From contig NZ_QPID01000002.1 of NCBI RefSeq assembly GCF_003336225.1, positions 62,001 through 126,000 on the forward strand: a stretch of 64,000 nucleotides of DNA. The letters run 5' to 3'. Source of the stretch: Corallincola holothuriorum. Lineage in GTDB: Bacteria > Pseudomonadota > Gammaproteobacteria > Enterobacterales > Neiellaceae. Both the position numbers and the translations under genes were made by a program. Shown one piece after another: positions 54,653 through 63,999 of this stretch. The first letter of the stretch is position 1, and every line of letters begins with the position of its first letter. The notes beneath the pieces were generated by a model. The model did not search any database. It was not told where the DNA came from and saw nothing but the letters and a program-made list of their open reading frames with translations.

Positions 54653-56314
54653 TTAATGCTCCTGTAGCTCTGAACGGGGGGACTTTTCGCGGGTGAGCCA
54701 GAATTGCCACAGACTGATGCTGGCAATGACAAGAAATAGGAACCCTGAGAGTGCGCTGGCGAGGCCATAGGCCTGATAACCCAGCACCGAACCATTGGCG
54801 AGATCATAGATATAGTTGATCAGTAACTGGGTTTCACCGATGAGCACCGTGGCATCATCCATTCGCGGGCCACCTCTGGTGAGCAACGCGATGACAAGAA
54901 AGTTATTGAAATTAAAAGTGAAAGACATGATCAGCAGTGGCGTCAAGGGTTTAATGATCATTGGCAGGGTGATAAAGCGGAATTTATACCAGGTGCCGGC
55001 GCCATCCATATTGGCAGCTTCATAAAGATCGCTCGGGATAGATTTCAACATCCCCATTGCCAGCAGCATAAAGTAGGGGAACCCCAACCAGAGGTTCACT
55101 AGCAGTACCTGTAGTTTGGCTAACCAAGGATTGAAATACCACTCAAAGCGCATGCCGAACAGGAACTCTAGCAATGCATTTACATCGCCAAATTCACTAT
55201 TGAACATGGCGCGAAAAATCATGATGGAGATAAATGCAGGCACGGCGAACGGAATTAACAACAAGGTGCGAAAGATACGTTGGCCTTTAACGCGATGCCA
55301 ATTTAGCAATGAGGCCAAAAGCATACCTAGGCTGAACTGCATTAATACGGTCAATAGGGCAAAACTGACGGTCCACAATGCCACTTTGGCAAGGTTTTTT
55401 CTGTCCTCATCCATGGCAAAGATTGTGTGATAATTTTTCCAACCGACATGGGTAACAAAGCCAGGACTCAAGGTCTTTTCTGTCATTTCACCCGCGTCAT
55501 TCAGGTAGGTATAGAAGCCATTATTGAAGTCTGCTTGCAGATAGCGCTTGTCCTGATTGTCATACAAAAATTCGTTGGGACGTTCAGCCATGGGTAAGTT
55601 GTCGGGCTGCTTGATTTCATAGCGTGGTAGCAGCGGCAGAAACTCGCGGAAACCATACATCATCAGATCAGGTTCATTGTCACGGGTGAGAGCTAACATT
55701 TTTAGCTGGGCTTTGAGCTTGATGACGTCACGCATAGCCAAAGGCTCGCCAGATGGCGCGGCGGATATAACGGCCAGCGGAATGGCTCGTTTAGGCCCTG
55801 CTTCTGTGGCTTTATCAAGGGGCTGATTAAGGGTTAGAAGTGGCGTTTGCAACCAAAGTCCGCTGCCATCATTGAGTGTGATTTGGTACTGGTTATCAGC
55901 TTGATAGAGCTGGAATTTGAATCGTTGCTTCTTCTCTGCGTAGGTTTGTTCTAAGTGGTAATTCACAACCCTTTCGTAAGTCAGTAGGTTTTTGCTGCTG
56001 TAGTTAGTAAAACCGATGGCCACGGAATAAACGATGGGGAATAGCATCATCAGAAAGATGAGCAGCAGTGCAGGGTATAGAAAGCGCCACGCCACTAGGC
56101 GTTTATTCAGGGTTACATAGCTGGCTGATAGGCCAATAATGAGACAAACGATTGCAACGGCGTATTCACCTAACGCATACAGCCGTACTAAGCCCATGCT
56201 GAATAGTGCAAATAAGATAACGAATAGAATGATAAAGGCGACACGAGCAAGCAGACTGGAAAGAGGCTTTGTAGGGGAGCGATAGCGACCGAGGGTCGAC
56301 TCAATTGATGTCAT
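54653..56314 (-). CDS. malF: Maltose/maltodextrin ABC transporter permease MalF
   Basis: A 553-residue permease. Two N-terminal helices are followed by a third (FLYPALLLIFLMMLFPIVYSV), then the large periplasmic P2 loop (~residues 100-310) typical of MalF, then a permease core with EAANMDGAGTWYKFRFITLP as the EAA loop. Slightly longer than E. coli MalF (514). It forms a heterodimer with MalG. The 353-base region upstream contains its promoter; TGTGATC and TGTGAGA elements there resemble CRP half-sites, but no full site or MalT box is convincing. Confidence 0.92.
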   Translation of the reverse strand: MTSIESTLGRYRSPTKPLSSLLARVAFIILFVILFALFSMGLVRLYALGEYAVAIVCLIIGLSASYVTLNKRLVAWRFLYPALLLIFLMMLFPIVYSVAIGFTNYSSKNLLTYERVVNYHLEQTYAEKKQRFKFQLYQADNQYQITLNDGSGLWLQTPLLTLNQPLDKATEAGPKRAIPLAVISAAPSGEPLAMRDVIKLKAQLKMLALTRDNEPDLMMYGFREFLPLLPRYEIKQPDNLPMAERPNEFLYDNQDKRYLQADFNNGFYTYLNDAGEMTEKTLSPGFVTHVGWKNYHTIFAMDEDRKNLAKVALWTVSFALLTVLMQFSLGMLLASLLNWHRVKGQRIFRTLLLIPFAVPAFISIMIFRAMFNSEFGDVNALLEFLFGMRFEWYFNPWLAKLQVLLVNLWLGFPYFMLLAMGMLKSIPSDLYEAANMDGAGTWYKFRFITLPMIIKPLTPLLIMSFTFNFNNFLVIALLTRGGPRMDDATVLIGETQLLINYIYDLANGSVLGYQAYGLASALSGFLFLVIASISLWQFWLTREKSPRSELQEH

Positions 56315-56606
56315 AAATATCCTTATTTCTTTTATCTGTCAGCAGTTTAATTTGCTGATCTTTATTAGTTTTCAGTAGGGTCAAGCTAAAGGACTAATAA
56401 GTGAAATTGCCTCCGTTGGGTAAAAAGTGTGATCTAACATACGGTTAACATTTAGCCCTGTCTATAGCTAATTTAGCAGTAAAAATGTGAGACTGATCGA
56501 GATCATAGGGAGGCCGTGAATCTGGGTAGTCGGTTTAGCTGTTATTACTAATCGAAGCATACAAGTCGTTGGGTTCTTGCGTGTTGTTTATCTATTTTTT
56601 CACTGC

Positions 56607-56640
56607 AAAAAAAGCCCTGCACAGCTAAGTGCAGGGCCTT
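56607..56640 (-). terminator. Intrinsic terminator of the RND efflux operon
   Basis: On the minus strand GCCCTGCAC / GTGCAGGGC with a six-base loop is followed by seven T residues. It lies 31 bases after the RND stop. The remaining gap to malF (56315-56606) holds no gene. Confidence 0.9.
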
Positions 56641-56667
56641 TGAATTACTATCTTTGGTGAGCTGTTT

Positions 56668-59600
56668 CTACTTTTGCTCTAACAGTTCCTCGACTGGCTC
56701 TAACATCTCCTCGATTTGCGCACCGCGTCGTTTCCAGCCTAGCTTCCTAAATATGCCGCGGAATATAGCCGCCAAATCATCCAGCATCAGGTACATGCAA
56801 GGTACCAGTATCAGGGTGATGATGGTGGCGAACATCACGGCGAAGCCCAGCGCTACCGCCATCGGAATAACGAAACGGGCTTGCAGGCTGGTTTCGAACA
56901 TAATCGGTAATACACCGGCAAAAGTGGTGATAGAGGTCAGTGTGATGGCGCGGAAGCGCGCACACCCAGCTTCAATAACCGCTTCTCTGATTTTTGCGCC
57001 AGCTCGACGACGTTGATTGACGTAATCTGTCATCACCAGGCTGTCGTTGATCACGACACCTGCGGCAGCGATCAGGCCGAAGGTCGACATCATGCTCAGA
57101 TCAATACCAAACCAGAAATGCCCCCAGATCGCCCCTGTTAAACTGAACGGGATCACCGACATAATGATCAGTGGCTGGGCATAGCTTTTCAGTGGCACAG
57201 CAAGTAGCACATACACCAGTAACATACCGGCGATAAAGAACAGGATCTGTTCACTTTGTTGTGCCTGCTGCTCTTCTACCGAGCCACCGAGTTCGGTTTT
57301 GATACTAGGGAAGTCGGCTTGCAGTTCCGGCATCAGGTTGTCGTCGATGGTAGCTACCACCTCGTTGGGTTCAACCACCTCTTCATCGATGTTGCCCCAG
57401 ATATAAACACTGCGGAAACCCCCTTCTCGACGGATGTAGCTGATACCAGGTTTTTCCGTCAGTTCGACGACGTCACCTAGCATCACCTCTTCACCCGACG
57501 GCGTGGTGATCACTGCGTATTTCAGCTCGGCAAACTTTTCGCGGGTCAGTTTCGGATAGCGCACCATCACCTTGACCTCTTCACCGTGACGCAGTACGCG
57601 CTGAGCTTCACCACCATAGAAGCCGGCACCCACCTGACTGGCGATAGAGACCAGATCTAATCCTAAGTCGTAAGCGACTGGGCGCATACTAAGCTGCACC
57701 TCTTTACTTGCCGGATCGATGGTGGAGCTGATATCAAATAAGCCTTCTTGCAACTGCAACATGGCGATAAATTCACGGCCAGCAGCATTGAGTGTGGCGA
57801 TATCGGAACCGTAGAGTAGGTAACCAAATTCGCCATCATCATTGCCGCCGTTAACGTCATCCTGCACGACGAAGGATTTCATTCCGGGGATCGACGGGAT
57901 CGCATCGCGCCACTGTCGGGCCAGCTCAAAGGTGTCGTAAGGGCGTAGCTCCTCATCCACCAGAGGTACCACTATTCGTGCTTCTGAACGGCTTTCATTA
58001 AAGGCCAAAATATCGCGGATCATGCCTTGGCCGTAATCGGCTTCGGTTTGCGCTTCGATTGCCAGAATCGCAGATTCTATGGTGCGCAGGGCGTCAATTG
58101 TCTGTTGATCTGAGACGTTCTCATTCATCTCAATGGAGATGCTGGGAAAATCGTGAGGTACTTTCGGACTGGGCACAAAGCGCACGTGATTGGCTTGCAC
58201 TAAGCCAAAGCTGATGACTAGCAGGGCGATAAAGCCGCAAAACACCGCCCAGCGCCACTCGGTACATTGCACTACAAAGCGGCGATAGGGGCCATTTACA
58301 AAACCAAAAAAGCGACGATTAAAGCGCGCACGCCAACTGTTCTCATCCACTGGCGCAAAATGGGTGTGGGCAATGTGTGCCGGTAGGATCAGCTTGGACT
58401 CGATTAAGCTAAATATCAGGCACAAGATCACCACGACGGCGATGTTGTAAAAGAATGCCCCTTCTGGACCACTCGCCATCACGAACGGCGCAAACACCGC
58501 GATGGTGGTCAGTACGCCAAAGGTGGCCGGAGTTGCTACCTTGCGTGCTCCGCGCACGACGTTCTCGACGCCGCCGCCATGTTTTTCTACTTCGGAGTAG
58601 GCGCTTTCTCCTATCACAATGGCATCGTCGACGACGATCCCTAACACCATGATAAAGGCGAACAGCGAAAGAATATTAATGCTGACGCCAAACACTGGCA
58701 TCAGCATCATCGCGCCGAGAAAGCAGAGCGGTAAACCAACCATGACCCAGAACGCCAAACGAAAGCGCAGGAAGATGGTTAACATCAGCGCGACCAGCAG
58801 CGAACCTTGCAACAGGTTCTTCAACATCATATCGAGGCGGGCATTCAAGTAGTAAGTCATGTCGACCAATATCTTGATCTCCATACCTGGTGGTAGGGTT
58901 TTGTTGCGCGCTTCAATAAAGCTTTTGACTGACTCGGCGACCGGCACCATGTTCTGATCTTTGGTGGCATTGACCGACATAAATATCGCGTTTTCACCTG
59001 AGTACTTGAAGTAGCGCTCTCCTTCGGTGAACTGATCTTTAATGGTGGCGATATCCTTGAGTAACACTTTGGCACCGTTGGCGCCGATCTTAATTGGGAT
59101 ATTGCGGAACTCTTCACCACTGTAAAACTGGTTTTCGATACGTACCGATACAATGCCTGAATCTGTACGCAGTTGACCCGCGGAGAAGTTTGCCGAGTAA
59201 CGGCTAATGGCATCACTGACCTGACGCAGGGTCAGATCGTATTTACGCAGTACTTCTGGTTGGATCTCGATGGCGATCTCATCTTCCGGTGCACTGAAAT
59301 CAACCAGCGACACGTTACTTAGCTGCAGCAGTTCATTTTTAATTTCACGGGCCACCGGTTTCAACTCGGTGAGCGGGTAATCACCCACCAGTGACATTTC
59401 GATAATGTCCTGACGGAACTCGATCTGTGAAATGGTGACCGGCTCCATTTCGGCAGGAAAAGTGGCAATACTGTCTATCCGTAGTTTGACCTTATCCAGC
59501 ACATCGGTTAGTTCTTCATCAGGATAGATCTCCAAGGTAACAGTGCCCTCATTGCGGTGGGCACGGGAGATACTGCGCTTGATCTCGGTGACATCCTTCA

Positions 59601-59841
59601 GCGATTCTTCGATCTTGATCAGGATGTTCTCTTCGATCTCCTGTGGTGAAGCCCCCAAATAGTCTGCCGTCACACGGATATAGTTGATCTCGATGTTGGG
59701 AAACATCTGCCGTTGAATCGTGAAATAGCTGATCACCCCCATGATGAGGATAAAAAACATCATCAGGTTGGCGGCGACAGAATTGTTGGCAAAATAGGCG
59801 ATTAAGCCGGTTTGCTTGGGCTCTTGTTGTGTTGCAGACAT
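56668..59841 (-). CDS. RND efflux transporter, inner-membrane pump (AcrB/MMPL-type HAE family)
   Basis: A ~1057-residue pump with the RND layout of one helix, large periplasmic loop, helices 2-7, second loop, helices 8-12. Motifs include MFPNIEINYIRVTADYLGASP, VVDDAIVIGESAYSEVEKHG (proton-relay Asp) and AAAGVVINDSLVMTDYVNQRR. The substrate is unknown; the sequence belongs to the group common in Shewanella/Vibrio that pairs with an adjacent membrane fusion protein. The ATG at 59841 follows aagggg, 13 bases after the fusion protein gene. No outer-membrane TolC partner is adjacent. Confidence 0.93.
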   Translation of the reverse strand: MSATQQEPKQTGLIAYFANNSVAANLMMFFILIMGVISYFTIQRQMFPNIEINYIRVTADYLGASPQEIEENILIKIEESLKDVTEIKRSISRAHRNEGTVTLEIYPDEELTDVLDKVKLRIDSIATFPAEMEPVTISQIEFRQDIIEMSLVGDYPLTELKPVAREIKNELLQLSNVSLVDFSAPEDEIAIEIQPEVLRKYDLTLRQVSDAISRYSANFSAGQLRTDSGIVSVRIENQFYSGEEFRNIPIKIGANGAKVLLKDIATIKDQFTEGERYFKYSGENAIFMSVNATKDQNMVPVAESVKSFIEARNKTLPPGMEIKILVDMTYYLNARLDMMLKNLLQGSLLVALMLTIFLRFRLAFWVMVGLPLCFLGAMMLMPVFGVSINILSLFAFIMVLGIVVDDAIVIGESAYSEVEKHGGGVENVVRGARKVATPATFGVLTTIAVFAPFVMASGPEGAFFYNIAVVVILCLIFSLIESKLILPAHIAHTHFAPVDENSWRARFNRRFFGFVNGPYRRFVVQCTEWRWAVFCGFIALLVISFGLVQANHVRFVPSPKVPHDFPSISIEMNENVSDQQTIDALRTIESAILAIEAQTEADYGQGMIRDILAFNESRSEARIVVPLVDEELRPYDTFELARQWRDAIPSIPGMKSFVVQDDVNGGNDDGEFGYLLYGSDIATLNAAGREFIAMLQLQEGLFDISSTIDPASKEVQLSMRPVAYDLGLDLVSIASQVGAGFYGGEAQRVLRHGEEVKVMVRYPKLTREKFAELKYAVITTPSGEEVMLGDVVELTEKPGISYIRREGGFRSVYIWGNIDEEVVEPNEVVATIDDNLMPELQADFPSIKTELGGSVEEQQAQQSEQILFFIAGMLLVYVLLAVPLKSYAQPLIIMSVIPFSLTGAIWGHFWFGIDLSMMSTFGLIAAAGVVINDSLVMTDYVNQRRRAGAKIREAVIEAGCARFRAITLTSITTFAGVLPIMFETSLQARFVIPMAVALGFAVMFATIITLILVPCMYLMLDDLAAIFRGIFRKLGWKRRGAQIEEMLEPVEELLEQK

Positions 59842-59854
59842 CGCTTTCGCCCCT

Positions 59855-61009
59855 TTATTCCGCCTTGGCAACCGCAGCTACTGCGGTCTCGCTGAGCTTC
59901 ACTTCCATCCCTTTTTGGGGATATTCGGGTAGTGTCAGTACCAGTTTGTCGCCATCGTTGAGTCCGGCGCTAACGAGGAAGGTTTCGCCTTCTTCTCTGA
60001 GTACATCGACCTGCACCGGCTGTAATTTATTCTCTGCGTCGAGTAGCCAAGCAGTACGATTGCTGATCAGATCTTGTGATACCTGATAAACCCCTGATAG
60101 CACGATGCCATCGAAGGCCACTTCAACATAGCTGCCAAACTTCAGCTTCGGAGCGTCACTGTTGAGGCTGTATGGATCATCGATACGGGCGACAAGGTGC
60201 CCCATGCGGGTGGCGTTATCGACAATGCCGAGGTCGCGATCAATGGTGGCTTGGCGAACGACCGGCATACGTCCTTTGGTCATCACTGTGGCGATGCGCC
60301 CTGTCAGTTCGTTAGGTAGGAAAGCACTGTCAAAACCAGGAATAGGGAACACCACTTCGGCGCTTTCGATGCTGCTTAACTCGCCAACCTTGTCGCCAAC
60401 ATTGACGAATTGGCCAGCACCCAGATCCCGTTCGATCACCAAGGCATCATAAGGTGCTCGAACTTCGCAGTTCTCCAGATCGCGGCGGGCTAGCTTTAGC
60501 GCAGCTTCGGCGGATTGTACATCGGCTTTGGCACTCATCACTTGCGGTTTACGCAGGTAAAGGTCGGAGACCTTACGGTCTTTCATCCGGTTCGCTTCGG
60601 TTTGTGCCACTTGAGACTTGGCTTGCTCTTCGATCAGTGCGGCGCGGGCACGGCTCAAATTAGCCTCGGCTTGCAGCACGGCTACCTCGTAGTTATCATT
60701 CTCAATACTGAACAGGATGTCGTTGCGTTTTACCAAGCCGCCAGCAGTGAAATTTGGATTCCAATTGACTACTTCGCCAGAAACCTGTGCAGCAAGCATG
60801 GTGCTTTCTAACGGCTTCACTTCACCGTAACTGGCTATTTTTACTTGGAAGTCGATAGCTTCTAGGGTTTGAATACTGACCGTGGGGCGAGTGTCTACGG
60901 CGGCTGTTTCTTCCGATTTCTGCGCTGTGGCACCGATCGCCATCATACCTGCTGCACCTGCACCAAGTACTGCCAGTGGAACCACCCATTTCAACCATTT
61001 CTTGTTCAT
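59855..61009 (-). CDS. RND efflux periplasmic adaptor (membrane fusion protein)
   Basis: A 384-residue adaptor with a signal-anchor (WVVPLAVLGAGAAGMMAIGA), a lipoyl/barrel-sandwich region (PLESTMLAAQVSGEVVNWNP), a coiled-coil hairpin (AVLQAEANLSRARAALIEEQ) and a beta-barrel domain (YDALVIERDLGAGQFVNVGD). It is first in the two-gene efflux operon. In the upstream gap (61010-61264), AACAA/TTGTT half-sites around 61070-61095 could be an operator, without stronger evidence. Confidence 0.93.
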   Translation of the reverse strand: MNKKWLKWVVPLAVLGAGAAGMMAIGATAQKSEETAAVDTRPTVSIQTLEAIDFQVKIASYGEVKPLESTMLAAQVSGEVVNWNPNFTAGGLVKRNDILFSIENDNYEVAVLQAEANLSRARAALIEEQAKSQVAQTEANRMKDRKVSDLYLRKPQVMSAKADVQSAEAALKLARRDLENCEVRAPYDALVIERDLGAGQFVNVGDKVGELSSIESAEVVFPIPGFDSAFLPNELTGRIATVMTKGRMPVVRQATIDRDLGIVDNATRMGHLVARIDDPYSLNSDAPKLKFGSYVEVAFDGIVLSGVYQVSQDLISNRTAWLLDAENKLQPVQVDVLREEGETFLVSAGLNDGDKLVLTLPEYPQKGMEVKLSETAVAAVAKAE

Positions 61010-61264
61010 AAGCCAGTATCGTCCAAATTAAGTCCTTTACATAATAACGCGACAAAACCGATAACAAGTTAACAAATTGTAAATGGTTGTTATTTTGTAC
61101 TATCAGCGTGTTTTCTATTTCGCACTGAATGAAGTGTGAGCTTAACGCTTGGTGTATGGCTGCCGGTAAGGTTTAATGAACGGCATTCGAAATGCCCCAA
61201 TGATAATTACAATGGATATTCAATGCGTTAGCTGGGAAGTCCAGGTGTAAACTAAGGAGTGGTA

Positions 61265-61495
61265 ATGGGTGGTGAATTTCTGGCAGCGACATTTTTTAAT
61301 CTGGCGATCAATCTGATCTACACCTTGGTCTCTTTGCTGGTGGGGGTGATGGCGCTGCGTTTTATCGACAGTAAGTTGCTCAAAAACATCGATATTGAGC
61401 AGGAGTTGAAGGAGGGTAATGTCGCGGTAGCTATTTTTGCTTCGACTATTCTGCTGTTTGTTGCTTTGATCATCTCATTTGGATTGAAATCGTAG
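61265..61495 (+). CDS. DUF350 small membrane protein
   Basis: A 76-residue protein with two long helices (AINLIYTLVSLLVGVMALRF; VAIFASTILLFVALIISFGL) and a DIEQELKEGN turn between them, fitting DUF350. Function unknown. The ATG at 61265 is 5 bases after aaggag. It precedes the transglutaminase-like gene by 21 bases, probably co-transcribed. Confidence 0.78.
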   Translation: MGGEFLAATFFNLAINLIYTLVSLLVGVMALRFIDSKLLKNIDIEQELKEGNVAVAIFASTILLFVALIISFGLKS

Positions 61496-61516
61496 GCTAA
61501 TGGCACAGTTCGTTCG

Positions 61517-62344
61517 ATGAAAGATTATTGGCCATTGCTAGCGCTGCTGTTGATCTGCTGCGGCATTGTCTGGTGGCAGCCAAACGGCGCAACTAGTCTG
61601 GATAGCCATTTCGCCCGTCAGTTAGGACAACAGATGGAGCTGGCTGTCAGCACTATCCCACCAGATCTGCTCGATAGCCGTCGTCAGCGCGGAGAGGTAC
61701 AGGTGTTAAGCAATGGTCGGCGGATCTATGAGGACGATATCAGCGCACAAATGCGGCAAGCGGGAAATAGCGCAGAGGCCACTTATCTCTGGCGTTTTGA
61801 AGCTGACGGCTACAGCACCGCCACGGCGCAGGGATTAGACAATCGGCATCATTTTGTGAACAGCTATCTGGTGGGGTATGCGCCGTTTGTGACGGATAAG
61901 TTATGGGTGCCGTTGTATACCGTGGCCAGTCGTAAAACTTATCAGTTAGATAGCCAACAGTATCGTAAACAAGATCTATGGCAGAATTCGGCACAGTCCT
62001 ATCTATATACCCGTGGTGATTGCGAAGATCATGCGTTGCTGTTGGCCGATTGGTTGATTGAAAGTGGTATCGATGCCCGCGTCGTGATGGGTAAATACCG
62101 CAATGAGGGACATGCTTGGGTGGTTGCTTTTAACGAGGGTGAGGCCTTTTTATTGGAAGCGACCGACAAACGTAAGCATGCAGCATGGCGCCACTACCCG
62201 AAAGCAATTTTAGCCAACCATTACGCACCCGATCTGATGTTTAATCGCCATACCTTGTGGATCAACCAAGGGGCGACCACCACCCGGGATTATGATGGCA
62301 CCCACTGGCAGAAACGTTCGCTGTTTAAGCGGCATTCTGGCTGA
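61517..62344 (+). CDS. Transglutaminase-like cysteine protease/peptidase domain protein
   Basis: A 275-residue protein with an N-terminal signal-anchor (WPLLALLLICCGIVWW) and a transglutaminase-fold domain. The catalytic triad is visible: Cys in TRGDCEDHALLLADWL, His in EGHAWVVAF and Asp in LLEATDK. Such exported domains usually act as proteases or amidases in the envelope. It is linked to the DUF350 gene. No ABC or LapG-type calcium motifs are seen. Confidence 0.82.
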   Translation: MKDYWPLLALLLICCGIVWWQPNGATSLDSHFARQLGQQMELAVSTIPPDLLDSRRQRGEVQVLSNGRRIYEDDISAQMRQAGNSAEATYLWRFEADGYSTATAQGLDNRHHFVNSYLVGYAPFVTDKLWVPLYTVASRKTYQLDSQQYRKQDLWQNSAQSYLYTRGDCEDHALLLADWLIESGIDARVVMGKYRNEGHAWVVAFNEGEAFLLEATDKRKHAAWRHYPKAILANHYAPDLMFNRHTLWINQGATTTRDYDGTHWQKRSLFKRHSG

Positions 62345-62505
62345 GCGGCTGACTCACTGCGCTGATTTTTGTTTCCCCTTCCGATTCCTGCCAAACGAGT
62401 TTGGTTAAATTGATCCAGATGATCTCACTGTACGTTTAATTATCAGGTATGACAGCCATCGTGTTGTGTCAGCTTGAGCTAATATATGTAGGGGAGGATC
62501 TTTTG

Positions 62506-62721
62506 ATGAACAGCTTTGACCCTGAAAAGTTACGTATGACCAAATGGACCGCGGTTGGCTCCGGACGGCGCCGAAATCATTACGTGGTGACAGATGTGGT
62601 GATGGATGAAGCGGGGGCCATTGAATTTTGCACCATGGAAGAGGTTGGTTCTCACCATGAGGTCAGCGTTGATTGGCAGGAGCTTTACGATAATCGCCGG
62701 TGGCAAAACGGCTGGAAGTAA
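62506..62721 (+). CDS. TIGR02450 family Trp-rich small protein
   Basis: A 71-residue protein with the family pattern MTKWTAV, NHYVVTDV, FCTMEEV, VDWQELYD and WQNGWK (five Trp in 71 residues). Function unknown; common in marine gammaproteobacteria. The ATG at 62506 follows ggggagg, an excellent ribosome-binding site. Confidence 0.82.
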   Translation: MNSFDPEKLRMTKWTAVGSGRRRNHYVVTDVVMDEAGAIEFCTMEEVGSHHEVSVDWQELYDNRRWQNGWK

Positions 62722-62850
62722 GCGCGACCTGAAATATCTTTACGACTATCGCTAAAATTCTGCGTAACGCCTCAAATTCACATACACTATGCGGCATTAA
62801 AGGCGTGTATTTACACTCCTTCGCTCGTCGAAGTTGAATTGAGGTGTCAG

Positions 62851-63273
62851 ATGAAAGTATGCGGTGTTGAGTTGAAGGGCAGCGAAGCCATTTTGTGTTT
62901 GATGTCTTTGGAGCAAGGGTTATTTGAGATCCCTGATTGCCGCACTACCCGTTTAGCTATCTCCAAATCCACCACCACCGAAGAGGTGCGAAAGTTTCAG
63001 TTTGCTTTTGCCAAGCTGATGGAAGACTACAAAGTCAGCCATGTGGTGATTAAGGAGCGCATCACTAAAGGTAAGTTCGCCGGTGGCGCAGTTAGTTTTA
63101 AATTGGAAGCGACCATCCAGTTAATTGAAAGCCTCGGCGTTGATCTGATCTCAGCAACCGAGATTAAAGAAACCATTAAGCGTCATCCGATGCCTGTCGA
63201 TTTTAAAGCGACCGGATTGAAGCAGTTCCAAGAGCATGCCTTTGCTGCGGCTTACGCTTACCTGGTTCGCTAG
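62851..63273 (+). CDS. DUF3010 family protein
   Basis: A 140-residue cytoplasmic protein. CGVELKGSEAILCLM, HVVIKERITKGKFAGGAVSFK and FKATGLKQFQEHAFAAAYAY match DUF3010, whose fold is RNase H-like in pattern (inference). Function unknown. The ATG at 62851 follows gaggtg. Single gene with its own ~130-base upstream region. Confidence 0.8.
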   Translation: MKVCGVELKGSEAILCLMSLEQGLFEIPDCRTTRLAISKSTTTEEVRKFQFAFAKLMEDYKVSHVVIKERITKGKFAGGAVSFKLEATIQLIESLGVDLISATEIKETIKRHPMPVDFKATGLKQFQEHAFAAAYAYLVR

Positions 63274-63470
63274 TTAGCCGCTTTTGTCTCGCGTTGGAGT
63301 GGATTCTTGGTTATGAATTCGCTCCCGCGCTGTGACTTGCTCTCCCCCCTGAACATATCTGCAGCGTAACAAAAACGTCATCCTTCTGTATTAGGCTCAT
63401 GTTTTGACCGCAATGAACCAGAACGGGTTTGCTTGCGTATATCAAGTCATGACCAAGCGAGGAGCCCGTT

Positions 63471-63647
63471 ATGCTTAATTTTTTACGACCAGACCCCGTT
63501 AAACGAATGAAAAAGCGCTACAACAGCATGTTGGAGTCAGCAATGTTGGCACAGCGTCGCGGCGACATCATGAGCTATTCGATGATCAGTGCTGAGGCCG
63601 AGACTCTGTGGGGCGAAATAGAGGCGTTGCAACAGTCGCGAAAATAG
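63471..63647 (+). CDS. DUF6435 (Lacal_2735-like) small protein
   Basis: A 58-residue protein read as MLNFLRPDPVKRMKKRYNSM followed by LESAMLAQRRGDIMSYSMIS and a short acidic helix. The DPxKxxKKxYxxxLExAMxAQRxGD pattern is that of the small DUF6435 family. ATG at 63471 lies behind gaggag. Too short for most gene callers' default cutoffs, but the family pattern and ribosome-binding site make it a real gene. Function unknown. Confidence 0.78.
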   Translation: MLNFLRPDPVKRMKKRYNSMLESAMLAQRRGDIMSYSMISAEAETLWGEIEALQQSRK

Positions 63648-63707
63648 GTGCGATAGAGCGCCTGTTCGCCTTGGTCAGTCTCAATCACTGATGTATGGCA
63701 TACGACG

Positions 63708-63734
63708 AAAAAGCCACCGAAGACGGTGACTTTT
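63708..63734. terminator. Bidirectional intrinsic terminator at the right end
   Basis: AAAAAGCCACCG, loop AAGA, CGGTGACTTTT. A-run and T-run on both sides let it serve the DUF6435 gene (+) and the peptidase gene (-), whose stops flank it. Confidence 0.75.
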
Positions 63735-63750
63735 GCTAATGCAATAATGA

Positions 63751-63999
63751 CTACTTAGTGGCTAAGCATTCGCCAAACAGGTGATAGATCCGGCGATACT
63801 CATTCAGCCAGCTGGAAGGTTGACGGAAACCGTGTGGCTCTACCGGGTAGATGGCGGTTTCAAAATCCTCTTTCTCAAGCTCAATGAGTCGTTGCACTAA
63901 CCTAACCACATCCTGAAAGAATACGTTGTCATCCACCATGGGTGCGTTAATCAATAAGGGTTTAGTCAGGCCTTCGGCGTAGTATATTGGGCTGCTGCG
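63751..63999 (-). CDS. S9 family (prolyl oligopeptidase/DPP IV-like) peptidase, C-terminus only
   Basis: The last 82 residues of an alpha/beta-hydrolase peptidase; the frame stays open to the window edge, so the catalytic Ser lies outside. Seen are the catalytic Asp in [10 protein letters not shown] and His in [13 protein letters not shown], both typical of DPP IV-like S9 peptidases. The usual HG before the Asp is replaced by INAPM, as in a marine subfamily. No start codon is present in the window. Confidence 0.85.
   Translation of the reverse strand, partial: RSSPIYYAEGLTKPLLINAPMVDDNVFFQDVVRLVQRLIELEKEDFETAIYPVEPHGFRQPSSWLNEYRRIYHLFGECLATK

Noticed and set aside
56315..56606. MalT or CRP binding sites upstream of malF
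   Set aside because: Only half-site matches (TGTGATC, TGTGAGA); no full palindrome or GGGGAKGAGG box.
61190..61206. Palindrome-like GGCATTCGAAATGCC upstream of the DUF350 gene
   Set aside because: One-base asymmetry and no context to suggest an operator.
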